Position numbers and translations under genes: made by a program. Shown piece by piece: positions 27,197 to 36,709 of a stretch of DNA of 64,000 nucleotides. This stretch comes from an uncultured Mycoplasmatota bacterium (lineage in GTDB: Bacteria > Bacillota_I > Bacilli_A > RF39 > UBA660). A model generated the notes under the pieces. That model was not told where the DNA came from and did no database searches. It worked only from the letters and a program-made list of their open reading frames with translations. The stretch lies in the NCBI GenBank assembly GCA_947056845.1, contig CAMSCJ010000001.1:1-64000 (forward strand), written 5' to 3'. How positions within the stretch are numbered: position 1 is the stretch's first letter; each line of letters opens with the position of its first letter.

Positions 27197-27365
27197 TTAT
27201 CGTAATAAGCCTCTAATAATATGTTCTTTATCTACTATATAATAATAAATTCCTGCATTTTTAGCACCAATTTTATCAATCTTAATACTGTCTCCTATCA
27301 TTATACAATTTTTTTAATTCATATCACCAATTGCTAGTTCCAATGATTCTAAATCAATCTTTATT
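27197..27365 (-). pseudogene. HAD hydrolase C-terminal remnant
   Basis: The frame reads KIDLESLELAIGDMN, a stop, then CIMIGDSIKIDKIGAKNAGI and IYYYIVDKEHIIRGLLR. The second part is the motif IV end of a YjjG-like HAD phosphatase (IGDSxxxDxxGAKNAG). The N-terminus with motif I is missing. The rest of 26930-27533 shows no other gene. Confidence 0.7.
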
Positions 27366-27533
27366 GGCATCTTCCTTTGCAATCTGGAAAATAAAATTAT
27401 TTTAAATACGAGTTTTCTATCCATTAATTCATCTTATTTGCCCTAAATACGTAAGTAATCATATCTTCTAAAAAAAACAAACTTATTTATAGAATTATTT
27501 ATTAAAAAAATCTGAAAAAAAAGAAATTATTAA

Positions 27534-28106
27534 TCAAAATAATTTCTTTTTCATAACATGACCTAAATCAACTACATCATTACTATTACATAATAAATTA
27601 TTATAAAATACAGTTAAATACTCTAAATTGGGCATTATATCATTTTGTCTATTATAATAATTACTTAGAACCAAAGCATTTCTAAAATAAGCGAAATTGG
27701 CTTTAAAATTATCATTATTTATAGTATAACCAAGACTATTTAAATACTTAATCATAAAAACAGCTATTGCTCTAGTATTACCATCTCTAAATGGATGCGT
27801 TTGCCAAATATCAGATGTAAATTTAGCAAAACTTTTGGCTTTTTTATCTAATAATAAATTTTTATAATCTTTTTCTTTTTCCACATTAAAATCATAGAAT
27901 AATAAATTTTTTATTTCATGATAATCAGCATATATAACCGTTTCATTATTTATAATTGGTTCTTTTTTAGTTAAATTACATAAACGAAACTGTCCAGCAA
28001 AATCATAAATATCATGAAATAAATATATATGAATGTTTTTAATTGTATCAATATTAAAGGAGAAATCATCATTATTAACCAATTCAACAATTCGCTGACT
28101 TACCAA
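27534..28106 (-). CDS. Fic/DOC family protein with uncertain or damaged start
   Basis: 190 residues from a TTG. Fic motif HPFRDGNTRAIAVF, common in a Firmicutes subgroup in which the last Arg of the classical motif is not kept. FHDIYDFAGQFRLCN is the usual upstream element. The same frame stays open further upstream and encodes a sequence like the normal N-terminus (YYARCFKSKSRKNNQ), but no ATG, GTG or TTG with a ribosome site begins it. A good site (AAGGGGG) instead leads to an ATG in another frame that stops after 16 codons. The gene may have lost its start through a small indel. Confidence 0.65.
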   Translation of the reverse strand: MVSQRIVELVNNDDFSFNIDTIKNIHIYLFHDIYDFAGQFRLCNLTKKEPIINNETVIYADYHEIKNLLFYDFNVEKEKDYKNLLLDKKAKSFAKFTSDIWQTHPFRDGNTRAIAVFMIKYLNSLGYTINNDNFKANFAYFRNALVLSNYYNRQNDIMPNLEYLTVFYNNLLCNSNDVVDLGHVMKKKLF

Positions 28107-28220
28107 ATTTAAATTTTGTTGATTGTTTTTTCTTGATTTTGATTTAAAACATCTAGCATAATAATCCCCCTTTATGGGGAACTATTATAGCATTAATTTA
28201 TTATGTAAGTAAAGTTATTT

Positions 28221-28366
28221 TTAAAGTTTTATATTACCACCTAAAATATCAGTCGCATATTATTTTTGATAGCAATTGCTATTAAACAATACCCATCTTC
28301 GCTAGTATAACCAGTCTTTAGTCCATTTGATTCATCATAAAATTTAGCTAATTTAATTGCATTTAC
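28221..28366 (-). pseudogene. dacF fragment with internal deletion
   Basis: 28221-28250 matches the 3' end of the intact dacF (30949 onward). It then continues directly as 28251-28366, matching the dacF KTG-box region (about 31369-31486). Roughly 390 bp between them and the 5' part are missing. A block of 2.6 kb with an ATPase and a HAD-like gene separates the fragment from the intact gene. The remainder of 28107-28400 holds only the lost N-terminal coding sequence of the Fic gene. Confidence 0.85.
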
Positions 28367-28400
28367 ATTTTACAATAAAAGCGTTTCGTTGGATCTTTTA

Positions 28401-29597
28401 TTATTTTTTCAATAACCAATCTACTACATTTATTTTTGTTATTCCATCATAGTCAGTTTCTAAATCCATATCTAATGTTAATAAATATTTTGGATAATGA
28501 TCTCCTGTTTTTTGTAATGATTTTAATTCCCGTTCTAATACCCTTTCATCTCTAACTGTTAATGCGACTTGATAGTATTTTAGACCATCTCCATTTTCGG
28601 CAACAAAATCCACTTCTAAATCATCAACCTTCCCGATATAAACTCTATATCCTCTTCGCAATAGTTCTAGATAAACTATGTTTTCTAATATATGTCCCAT
28701 ATCACTATTAGCCTTTTTACCTAGCAAGTAACCTCGGAGCCCTATATCAACTGAATAATACTTATAATCTCGTGCTAATAAATTTTTACCCTTAACATCA
28801 AATCTTTCAGCTTTATATATTAAGAAACTTTCTAAAAATGCGGTTATGTAATTTTCAACAGTATGATTACTTGTAGAAATTCCCTTGCTTGTTAATGTAT
28901 CACTTATTTTTTTTGTTGATATTGGGCTACCTATACTATCAAATATAAATTTTAAAACATTTTCTAATAACATTTTATCAGTTATATTATTTCTAGCCAT
29001 AATATCTTTATATACAATAGTAGAAAATATTCCATCTAAATATTTATCTAAATCATTGGGATTTGATTTTAATATAGCTATATTTCCTGGCATACCACCA
29101 AATTTCATATATTCAAGAAATAATTGTTGATAGTTATTATCATTAAACACGGACACATATTCTTTAAATGATAAAGGTAACATTTTTATTTCTATATATC
29201 TACCAGATAATAATGTTGCAAGTTCTCCAGATAATAAATAAGCATTTGAACCAGTTATATAAACATCAACATTTTTCTTTATATATAAACTGTCAACAGC
29301 CTTTTGAAATTCAGCAACATTTTGAACTTCATCTAAAAAAACATAATATTGTTTTTTAGAATCTATTTTTTTATTTATATAATTATATAATTCTTTATAT
29401 CCTTCAAAATTATAATCTGCATCTTCTAAATTGATTTGAATTACTTGATCATCTCCTATTTTATTTTGTTTTAAATAATTTATAAATAATTGAAACAATG
29501 TAGATTTTCCGCATCTTCTTATACCAGTAATAACTTTTATTAAATCCTTATCTTTCCATCTTTTTAATTCTTCAAGATATTCTGTTCTCTCAATCAT
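28401..29597 (-). CDS. AAA_14/DUF4143 family ATPase
   Basis: 398 residues from MIERTEYL, with AGGTGAG upstream. Walker A GIRRCGKSTLF near residue 25, Walker B YYVFLDEVQN, sensor YITGSNAYLLSGELATLLSGRY (split here as YITGSNAYLL and SGELATLLSGRY), then a DUF4143 domain with VDFVAENGDGLKYYQVA (a PD-(D/E)XK-like Asp...Gln-Val pattern). This is a large family in gut bacteria, often many copies per genome, with unknown role. It lies between a dacF fragment and a palindromic upstream region. Confidence 0.88.
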   Translation of the reverse strand: MIERTEYLEELKRWKDKDLIKVITGIRRCGKSTLFQLFINYLKQNKIGDDQVIQINLEDADYNFEGYKELYNYINKKIDSKKQYYVFLDEVQNVAEFQKAVDSLYIKKNVDVYITGSNAYLLSGELATLLSGRYIEIKMLPLSFKEYVSVFNDNNYQQLFLEYMKFGGMPGNIAILKSNPNDLDKYLDGIFSTIVYKDIMARNNITDKMLLENVLKFIFDSIGSPISTKKISDTLTSKGISTSNHTVENYITAFLESFLIYKAERFDVKGKNLLARDYKYYSVDIGLRGYLLGKKANSDMGHILENIVYLELLRRGYRVYIGKVDDLEVDFVAENGDGLKYYQVALTVRDERVLERELKSLQKTGDHYPKYLLTLDMDLETDYDGITKINVVDWLLKK

Positions 29598-29645
29598 TTT
29601 TCTCACCTCTTATATAAGTATATATTAAAATCAACATAAAGTCAA

Positions 29646-29669
29646 CTTTTGGAAAAGTTTTTCCAAAAG
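29646..29669. repeat. palindrome upstream of the AAA_14 gene
   Basis: CTTTTGGAAAA and TTTTCCAAAAG form 11-bp arms with a 2-nt centre. A further TTTTTTGGAAA half-site lies about 25 bp downstream at 29685. It may be an operator for the gene at 28401-29597. Confidence 0.5.
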
Positions 29670-29876
29670 TGATAATTATCGACATTTTTTGGAAATTATT
29701 ATAAATATAAGAAAACATGTTTAGTTTGCAAAAACTTCAAAATTGACCAATTTATAAATAACTAAAGAGTTTTTATATATGATTATATTATCAAATTATT
29801 ATTTGACAGTAAACAAACCTGATGATGTTATATTAATAAAGTTTTTTGTTAAATTAAAAACATTACAGGAGGATTT

Positions 29877-30890
29877 ATGTTAAAAATAATAATTACCGAT
29901 TTTTTTGGAACACTTATGCCTGATGACATTCAAGCTGCAGAATATCAATGTGGCTATAGTAGTAATTTAATAAATGATGCATTTAGAATGTCTAAAATCC
30001 TAAATAATACCCAATATAGTAATAAAATATTAGATAAAACAATTGGTTTAATTGATAACAGTATTAATGATTTTTTAGATGAAGGTAATATCTTAAAAAT
30101 CATTACATCGAATGCTGGGCGTGCTGAAGGAATTAACTTTTTTCTAGAACAAATTGTTCCAAGATTTAAATCTATAGAAAAATATAATAATCAAATTAAA
30201 ATATATTTTGCTGATATGGAAGAAGATTCAAATAATTCTATATTAGAAAAAAGTAATTTATTTAAGGAAAATAATAAAACTTCCTTTATCTATAACAATA
30301 TTAAATTTGGTTTGCTTAATAAAAAAGAGGATATTTTTGATATAATTCAGCAACAATATAATTTAATTGATGTTAACTTATTTTCTCTTGGCAATGATAT
30401 TAAAGATTTACCTATGTTAATTAAATGTATTGAACTTGGTGAAATAAGTTTAATAATAAAACAAAATTTATATATTTCACCTGAATATGTAAATAAGTCA
30501 CTTGATGAAATCATTAGTTATAAAGTGTGGATTGATTATTTTATTATGATTGCAAATATGGCATTTAAAGAAAAAACTAATTTTTTAACTTATGGATATA
30601 AGGACAAACGAATGTTTATTAAGAATATAGAAAATCAAATATCTTATAATAAATTGGTAAGTTTTAAAAAAATGGAATTATATCATTCTTTAATTAATCA
30701 ACAATTGGATATTGCTCAATTACTAAAAGAAAAAGTAATTTACGATATAACAAATCAACCATTTTATGATATAGATTATAATGCATATAAACTTTTTATA
30801 GAATGTTTAATTAATAAATTAAAAATAAATCCTACATTTAGAGATTTTAAAGATAGAACATTAGCAGTATCTAAGAAAATGCTAAATTAA
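29877..30890 (+). CDS. HAD-superfamily-like protein with altered motif I
   Basis: 337 residues, start supported by CAGGAGG. Motif I is IIITDFFGTLM: the nucleophile Asp8 is present, but the second Asp of DxD is Phe10. Motif IV is LFSLGNDIKDLPMLIKC, intact. A separate helical C-terminal region follows (about 210-337). Loss of the general acid makes ordinary phosphatase activity doubtful. The gene has its own terminator and points towards dacF. Confidence 0.7.
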   Translation: MLKIIITDFFGTLMPDDIQAAEYQCGYSSNLINDAFRMSKILNNTQYSNKILDKTIGLIDNSINDFLDEGNILKIITSNAGRAEGINFFLEQIVPRFKSIEKYNNQIKIYFADMEEDSNNSILEKSNLFKENNKTSFIYNNIKFGLLNKKEDIFDIIQQQYNLIDVNLFSLGNDIKDLPMLIKCIELGEISLIIKQNLYISPEYVNKSLDEIISYKVWIDYFIMIANMAFKEKTNFLTYGYKDKRMFIKNIENQISYNKLVSFKKMELYHSLINQQLDIAQLLKEKVIYDITNQPFYDIDYNAYKLFIECLINKLKINPTFRDFKDRTLAVSKKMLN

Positions 30891-30905
30891 AAACTTATAA
30901 CTAAC

Positions 30906-30938
30906 AAAAAATTATCAATTAAGATAATTTCTTTTTTA
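30906..30938 (+). terminator. rho-independent terminator
   Basis: The stem AAATTATC/GATAATTT has a 6-nt loop followed by CTTTTTT. It lies just after the HAD-like gene. Confidence 0.7.
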
Positions 30939-30947
30939 TAAATTTTT

Positions 30948-32102
30948 CTAAAGTTTTATATTACCACCTAAAATATCACATAAATACCTTAAAAACAATT
31001 CAAATATATTACATTTTTCAATATCTTCTTTAACAGTGATATTTACTTCTTTTTGTTCATTATCATCAAACTTAACAATCAATTTTCCTACTATATCACC
31101 TTTTTTTAGTGGTGCCTTTAATTCATTTAATTTAATTTCATAAGTGGCATTTTTAGCATTTTCGGTTTTTCTATTTAAAAATGTAATATTTTCAGTTGGA
31201 ACAATTTCAACATATTCCTGTTTTCCTTTATCAACTAAAACTTTATCTAAAATACTATCAGTTGATAAAACCTTTTCAGTTGAATATTGAGCAAATCCAT
31301 AGTCTAACATTGATGTAACTTCAGCATTTCTAGTTTTACTATCTGGTTCATTCATTGCAACAGCAATAAGTCGCATATTATTTTTAGTAGCAGTTGCTGT
31401 TAAACAATACCCAGCTTCGCTAGTATAACCAGTCTTTAGTCCATCTGCTCCATCATAAAATCTAACTAATTTATTTGTATTAACTAACCAAAATTCTTTA
31501 TCAGTACCTTTTCTTAAATAATCTTCATAAATGGAAGTATATTCTAAAACTGTTTTATGTTTTATTAATTCCCTAGCCATCATAGCCATATCATAAGCAC
31601 TTGAATAATGATTAGCATCATCTAGTCCATGAACATTTTTAAAATTGGTATCAGTTAAGCCTAATTCTTTAGCTTTATCATTCATCATATTAACAAATGC
31701 GTCTTCAGTACCAGCGATATATTCTGCCATAGCTACAACCGCATCATTTCCACTAGCAACAGCAATTCCCTTAAATAAATCTCTAACAGCCATCTTTTCA
31801 TTTGTTTCAAGTAATATTTGTGAACCTCCCATACCAGAGGCATTAGCACTCACCGTTACAATATCATCCCAACCAATCAAACCTTTATCAATATGTTCCA
31901 TAATAATTAACATTGACATAATTTTCGTCATAGAAGCTGGATGTAACTTTTCATGGGAGTTTTTTTCAAATATAATTTCACCAGTTTCAAACTCGATTAA
32001 AATCGCACTTCCGGCATTAGGAGCCAAATCTATTTCTTCTGCCCTTATATTTAGGGGTAAAAACATACATAAACATAATATAATACTTATTATTTTTTTC
32101 AT
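30948..32102 (-). CDS. dacF: D-alanyl-D-alanine carboxypeptidase (S11, DacF type)
   Basis: 384 residues. A signal peptide ends near IRAEE. Penicillin-binding motifs: SxxK in HPASMTKIMSM, SxN in ASGNDAVVAM, and KTG in DGLKTGYTSEAG. It has a C-terminal PBP5-type beta domain (LKAPLKKGDIVGKLIV) and a weak terminal amphipathic stretch. The enzyme trims stem-peptide D-Ala outside the membrane. In Bacillus, dacF precedes spoIIAA and acts in the forespore; here it is about 13 kb away. A partial copy lies at 28221. Symbol tentative among S11 paralogues. Confidence 0.85.
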   Translation of the reverse strand: MKKIISIILCLCMFLPLNIRAEEIDLAPNAGSAILIEFETGEIIFEKNSHEKLHPASMTKIMSMLIIMEHIDKGLIGWDDIVTVSANASGMGGSQILLETNEKMAVRDLFKGIAVASGNDAVVAMAEYIAGTEDAFVNMMNDKAKELGLTDTNFKNVHGLDDANHYSSAYDMAMMARELIKHKTVLEYTSIYEDYLRKGTDKEFWLVNTNKLVRFYDGADGLKTGYTSEAGYCLTATATKNNMRLIAVAMNEPDSKTRNAEVTSMLDYGFAQYSTEKVLSTDSILDKVLVDKGKQEYVEIVPTENITFLNRKTENAKNATYEIKLNELKAPLKKGDIVGKLIVKFDDNEQKEVNITVKEDIEKCNIFELFLRYLCDILGGNIKL

Positions 32103-32207
32103 AATTCACCTCTAATAAAGGTTATGAAAAATATGTCAAGATATGAAAAATATTTAACTATAAAAATAAGTATATACAAAATAAAGTGCGTAATTACACA
32201 CTTTATT

Positions 32208-33299
32208 CTAAAATTTATCTAATTCATCTAAAGTTTTATCTATCTTTCGATCATTTATCTTATTAACAATTACTATAATGATTATTAAAAGAAATAAAAC
32301 ACCAAGAATAATGCTACCAATAACAATATATTTTTTATCAATATGAAAAGTTTCTTCTTTATCTGTTATTAATTTTTCAGTATTTTGTTTTTTAGCATTA
32401 ATTACATAAGTTGTTTTTTCATTATTTTCAGCCGTTACTTCAATCTGTACCGTGTAATTGTTTTTCTCTAAATCATCAGCACCAATGACAGTATAACTAG
32501 CTTTACTATCTTCCAATTCTAATTTTAAATCTAACGTATTAACATCATCAGCAATTTTTATATTATAATTATATTTTTGTTTATCGAAGGAAATTTCATA
32601 ACCTTCTATTATTAGAGATTTTAAATAACTATTACTAGATTTATCTATTTGTGAATTAGGGTTATTAGGTACCACTATATCTGGTTGTTTATTAACTGGC
32701 TTATTATCACTTACGATATTTTCAGGTTCTTTAACAACTTGATTTTCCGCTTTATTTATTTTAATTGTCTTAACATCATAGACACTACCTGTGATAAGAC
32801 TGGGACTTTCAAAGTTATATTCTTCACCAGGATTTGGAACAATCAATAAACCCGCTTCTACATCTTTAAGTCCCACATTAGTAACATTACTTTCTGTATT
32901 CTTGACAAAAAACTTAGCATTTACTTCATAATTAGAGCAATGTAATATAGAGTCAGAGCATTTGTTTGGTGAAGTTGGATTATCAGCAATTTGACTTATA
33001 ATATAATATTTTCCATCCTCTTGATAAACTTCGGAATCCCAATCATTTGAAATAATATTAGTTATAACAAGATCGTCATCGTCAAATAACAATTCATAGG
33101 TAACTAACATAATGCCTAATTCATTAGTATTTTGTCCATTATGATTTTCAAAATTTATATTGAATGTTAATACAATTTCCTCACCTATTTTAGACTCTTC
33201 AACGCCATTAATACTTGCTTCTTTTATCGAAAGGGCCTTAACTTTAAATGGTATTAATATAAATAGTAATAATAAAATACTTACAATATTTCTTTTCAC
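32208..33299 (-). CDS. membrane-anchored surface protein with cadherin-like beta-sandwich domain
   Basis: 363 residues. Signal peptide (SILLLLFILIPFKVKA), an N-terminal cohesin-like beta domain (about 25-180), and a Pro/Asn/Lys-rich linker. A cadherin-like beta-sandwich follows (NSYLKSLIIEGYEISFD ... YNIKIADDVNTLDLKLELED). The end is a transmembrane helix and a short charged cytoplasmic tail (KINDRKIDKTLDELDKF). Bitopic surface protein, probably structural. Alone between dacF and the toxin island. Confidence 0.75.
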   Translation of the reverse strand: MKRNIVSILLLLFILIPFKVKALSIKEASINGVEESKIGEEIVLTFNINFENHNGQNTNELGIMLVTYELLFDDDDLVITNIISNDWDSEVYQEDGKYYIISQIADNPTSPNKCSDSILHCSNYEVNAKFFVKNTESNVTNVGLKDVEAGLLIVPNPGEEYNFESPSLITGSVYDVKTIKINKAENQVVKEPENIVSDNKPVNKQPDIVVPNNPNSQIDKSSNSYLKSLIIEGYEISFDKQKYNYNIKIADDVNTLDLKLELEDSKASYTVIGADDLEKNNYTVQIEVTAENNEKTTYVINAKKQNTEKLITDKEETFHIDKKYIVIGSIILGVLFLLIIIIVIVNKINDRKIDKTLDELDKF

Positions 33300-33437
33300 G
33301 ACTTTACCTCCATCAATTACGAAAAATTATAAACTACTTACTACACATTAGTTAACAAACTATTTACTACCTATACAAATTATAACAATTATTTAATATT
33401 CTTTCAAGTATAATAAAATAATTATTAGTTATTTTAG

Positions 33438-33551
33438 TTAAAATAAACTACAAATTAAAATAATTAACCCAATTAATAAAATTAAAATTATAATAAGTGG
33501 AATACATAATAATAATTTTTTATATAAATGTTCATTATTTTTATCATTCAT
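33438..33551 (-). CDS. 37-residue membrane peptide
   Basis: Starts MNDKNNEHLYKKL and continues as a single helix of Ile and Leu with two Cys. AGGTGA lies 4 nt before the ATG. Last gene of the toxin island in the direction of transcription; possibly a small immunity or accessory peptide, but that is only positional. Confidence 0.5.
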   Translation of the reverse strand: MNDKNNEHLYKKLLLCIPLIIILILLIGLIILICSLF

Positions 33552-33633
33552 GTGTCACCTACTTCCGAATTTAGTTATATATTTATGCAAAATAGGTAGT
33601 GACTATATTAATAAAAATTAAGTTGTTTAAAAA

Positions 33634-34359
33634 CTATTGTTTATTTCCATCACTATATTTCCATTTATCCATTTTAGTAGGTTTAAATTCTTTTTCAAAA
33701 AATTTAATTCCAATTGATTTTAAATATTCATATTCTTCCTCATTATCACAATAAATAAAACATAAACTTTCGTGTGATATTGTTTCTAAAAAACAATAAC
33801 CATCTTTAAAAAAGCAAATATCTTCTAAAGAATCAGGATAGCCCCAATCATATAGTGATTTTTTATTTACTAATTCCGATTTTATACTATCAGTTAATTT
33901 TATTGTATATGTATCGCTATGATAAACACCAGGGTTTCCAAGAGCATTATCGTTTTTTTTACAATTAACAATATTTACTTTGTTTTTGTTCAACCATTTT
34001 AAAGTCATTTCATTATAATAAAGCCATACTATTGCACCAGAAGTCATACCCCATCTATTATGATAACTTATCATTTTACCAATTTCATCACTTTCATATT
34101 TTTTTATATAATTATCATTAAAAATTTGTTCATCATTCTTAAATTTTTCATATATTTTTTCCAAAAATTCATCAGAATACTGTTCTATAATTTCATCTAC
34201 AGAATAACCACTACTAGATAATATAATATTGATATTTCGTTTTGTATCAACTTCATGTTGATTATATCGTTTTATTAATGATATAAAATTACAATTTTTA
34301 AATATGTAATCCATTAAAACTTTATATGTTTCTCCTATTATTTCTTCTTCAACTAACAT
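33634..34359 (-). CDS. putative immunity protein, MLVEEE family, copy A
   Basis: 241 residues. N-terminus MLVEEEIIGETYKVLMDYIF, a Cys after it (KNCNFISL), a segment with YSDEFLEKIYEKFKNDEQIF and a C-terminus ending FFEKEFKPTKMDKWKYSDG. Three other genes in the island (35405, 40105, 40919) share this plan. All are cytoplasmic and lie downstream of RHS tips, the place of immunity genes. I do not know a named family. Copies differ mostly in the middle third, as expected for toxin-specific partners. Confidence 0.7.
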   Translation of the reverse strand: MLVEEEIIGETYKVLMDYIFKNCNFISLIKRYNQHEVDTKRNINIILSSSGYSVDEIIEQYSDEFLEKIYEKFKNDEQIFNDNYIKKYESDEIGKMISYHNRWGMTSGAIVWLYYNEMTLKWLNKNKVNIVNCKKNDNALGNPGVYHSDTYTIKLTDSIKSELVNKKSLYDWGYPDSLEDICFFKDGYCFLETISHESLCFIYCDNEEEYEYLKSIGIKFFEKEFKPTKMDKWKYSDGNKQ

Positions 34360-34382
34360 TTTATTAATTCTCCTCTTTTGTT

Positions 34383-34820
34383 TTAAAAAAATTTAATATT
34401 TTCTTTTTTATTTATATCAACGATATTTGAAAAATTATATTTAAGGGCATTTTCTTTTATTATATTTAAATATTTAATATCTTTAGAATAAACTTCTACA
34501 TATTCACAATCAGTAATGTTTAATATTAACTTACAATTGCTATTTAAAAAGTCATCATAGTTTTTTATATTATCATCATAATCAGTATTTTTATCATATA
34601 ATTTTAAAGTTAAAAAGATTGGATAATATTTATTTGATTTTATTAAATCTTTAAATTCTAAACCAGAGTAAATATCTTTATTAAATAAAAATTCATTATT
34701 TCTTAAAAAGACTTCTTCATAACCAAGTTTGAAAATAAAATCTTCTAATTTAATTCCTTCTAAAATCTCATTTAATACTGTTCCCCAAACATTTGGGATT
34801 TTAAATTCTATTCCTATCAT
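34383..34820 (-). CDS. DUF2691-like protein
   Basis: 145 residues. The start MIGIEFKIPNVWGTVLNEIL is the characteristic DUF2691 opening (GIxFEIPNxxG). The rest is acidic alpha/beta with a Tyr-rich middle. DUF2691 proteins are seen next to polymorphic toxins, which suggests immunity. It overlaps no neighbour; the next gene starts 24 nt away. Confidence 0.65.
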   Translation of the reverse strand: MIGIEFKIPNVWGTVLNEILEGIKLEDFIFKLGYEEVFLRNNEFLFNKDIYSGLEFKDLIKSNKYYPIFLTLKLYDKNTDYDDNIKNYDDFLNSNCKLILNITDCEYVEVYSKDIKYLNIIKENALKYNFSNIVDINKKENIKFF

Positions 34821-34895
34821 ATTAAATCCTCCTACAAAAATTTATTATCTAATAATCATTTGCACATTATTATTATATTTTTTATTATTTTATCT

Positions 34896-35345
34896 TTAGC
34901 TGTTGTTAATTAAATCTTCTCTTACAGAAATATAACCTTCGTGAGTCGTGGTGCATAATAGAATTGAATCGTTAGTATCAAAAAACGCTATATCATCATA
35001 ACCAAAATCTGTTATTTCAAAATATTCTTTATTATCATTAGAAATTGAATATATACAAAAAGTTTTTAGATTATATAAATATTCAAATAAACGCTTTGAT
35101 GATTTTATTTTAAATAGTTTATTTTTAGCTATAGTTCCTGTTTGCCACCATTTTGAAACAATTGCTTCAGAAATAATATCATCCTTTAAATAATCCAACA
35201 TTTTATTACTATTTCTTTCATCTAATAATACAATTTCTATATAAGCACATTTATTTTCTATTTGTTTTAATATTTTTACATAATCTTTATGATTATTAAG
35301 TTTAGTTGTATAATCTATTAAATTATTCAAATTATAATTTTTCAT
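34896..35345 (-). CDS. hypothetical protein, possible immunity protein
   Basis: 149 residues from MKNYNLNNLIDYT. Helical N-terminal half, then a beta-rich C-terminus with EITDFGYDDIAFFD and CTTTHEGYISV. No signal peptide. The gene sits among immunity-like genes and has their composition. No family recognised. The ribosome site of the chosen start is weak. Confidence 0.5.
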   Translation of the reverse strand: MKNYNLNNLIDYTTKLNNHKDYVKILKQIENKCAYIEIVLLDERNSNKMLDYLKDDIISEAIVSKWWQTGTIAKNKLFKIKSSKRLFEYLYNLKTFCIYSISNDNKEYFEITDFGYDDIAFFDTNDSILLCTTTHEGYISVREDLINNS

Positions 35346-35404
35346 ATAAAATCCAACTTTCAATTTTTAATATATTTTAACAATTAATCTAATTTTTTTT
35401 ATAA

Positions 35405-36121
35405 TTATTGTTTATTCCCATCACTATATTGCCATTTTTCCATTTTGGTAGGTTTAAATTCTTTTTCAAAAAACTTAATTCCAATTGATTTTAAATAATC
35501 ATATTCTTCTTTATTTTCACAGTATATAATACATAACTTTTCATGAGCAACAGATTTAAGCCAACAATCACCATTAGATTTAAAAAAACATATATCTTCT
35601 AGCAATGAATTGGGATATTGCCAATTATAAATTGATTTTTTTAAAATTATTTCCTGTCTAAATTTGCTTGTTAAGCGAAAATAATAAATATCACTATAAT
35701 GATCAATACCATCATCATCAGTATAATAATACTCTTGTTGATTGCAAATCATATTATCTTTATTCTCTTGTAACCATTTTATTTTCATTTGATTATAATA
35801 AAATATTTTTACTTTGTTGGATGTAAATGCTCTTTTATAATTTTCTTCCTCTATTTGTGAGCCAAAAACTCTTGGTTTATCAAAAATTTGTTCATTATCT
35901 TTAAACTTTTCATAAACCATATTTAAAAAATCATCTGAATAATTTTTCATAATATCATCTGCAGTATAATTTTCTGTTGATAAAATGATATCTAAACTTT
36001 TTTTTGTAGATTTTGCATGATAATCTCCTAAATCAAACAATGAAAAAATTGCACATTTATTAAAAATATAATTCATTAATTTCTCATAGATACTTCCAGC
36101 TATTTCTTCTTCAACTAACAT
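35405..36121 (-). CDS. putative immunity protein, MLVEEE family, copy B
   Basis: 238 residues. Same N- and C-terminal blocks as copies A, C and D (MLVEEEIAGSIYEKLMNYIF; EFKPTKMEKWQYSDG). It has a distinct middle with YYYTDDDGIDHYSDIYYF. It lies directly downstream of the duplicated membrane immunity gene at 36203. Confidence 0.7.
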   Translation of the reverse strand: MLVEEEIAGSIYEKLMNYIFNKCAIFSLFDLGDYHAKSTKKSLDIILSTENYTADDIMKNYSDDFLNMVYEKFKDNEQIFDKPRVFGSQIEEENYKRAFTSNKVKIFYYNQMKIKWLQENKDNMICNQQEYYYTDDDGIDHYSDIYYFRLTSKFRQEIILKKSIYNWQYPNSLLEDICFFKSNGDCWLKSVAHEKLCIIYCENKEEYDYLKSIGIKFFEKEFKPTKMEKWQYSDGNKQ

Positions 36122-36202
36122 TTTATATCAAACCACCTAAACTACTTTTTAATTACTATATCATATATTATAAATTTTTTGTCATTATATTCTTATATTT
36201 TA

Positions 36203-36688
36203 TCACTCAATTATTTCTACAATTTGCCCTATTTCTATATGTTTATAATAATATACTTTAATTTTCAATCCTTCAGATATAAGTTCCCCGTAATAACTAA
36301 AATGTATAGTATCACCATTATCATTTTTACAATATATAGATTGTTCTTCCAGTCTATCTGATTTTGTATAAGCATTTTCAACAATACATTCCTCAATTTC
36401 ATATTTATTTTTAATTATATTTGGTAATTCTTTAAGATACATTATTATTCCAACATATATCACAAAGAAAATCCATAGTGACATTATAATTATGATAGCA
36501 ATATTATACCGCAATGGATATTTTTTCATCCACTCTTTTGCAAATTCTGCAGCTTTTTTATCTGTAAAAATATTTTCTTTCTTTATAATATATTTTAGAA
36601 TTTTTATTATAAAATATATTGCGAGAATTAAGCCTATTATATAAAAAATATAATGTTCTAATATAAGCAACTTTGTAATTAAATACAT
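36203..36688 (-). CDS. two-helix membrane immunity protein, duplicate of the one at 43118
   Basis: 161 residues from MYLITKLLI, with GAGGTGAT upstream. Two transmembrane segments (about 10-32 and 65-90) precede an extracytoplasmic domain ending YYYKHIEIGQIVEIIE. It is clearly paralogous to the protein at 43118-43603, which follows the main RHS toxin. It follows a copy of the same toxin tip (36710-37018). Toxin tip and membrane immunity protein were therefore duplicated together. Confidence 0.75.
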   Translation of the reverse strand: MYLITKLLILEHYIFYIIGLILAIYFIIKILKYIIKKENIFTDKKAAEFAKEWMKKYPLRYNIAIIIIMSLWIFFVIYVGIIMYLKELPNIIKNKYEIEECIVENAYTKSDRLEEQSIYCKNDNGDTIHFSYYGELISEGLKIKVYYYKHIEIGQIVEIIE

Positions 36689-36709
36689 AATTAAAATATC
36701 ACCTCGCAT

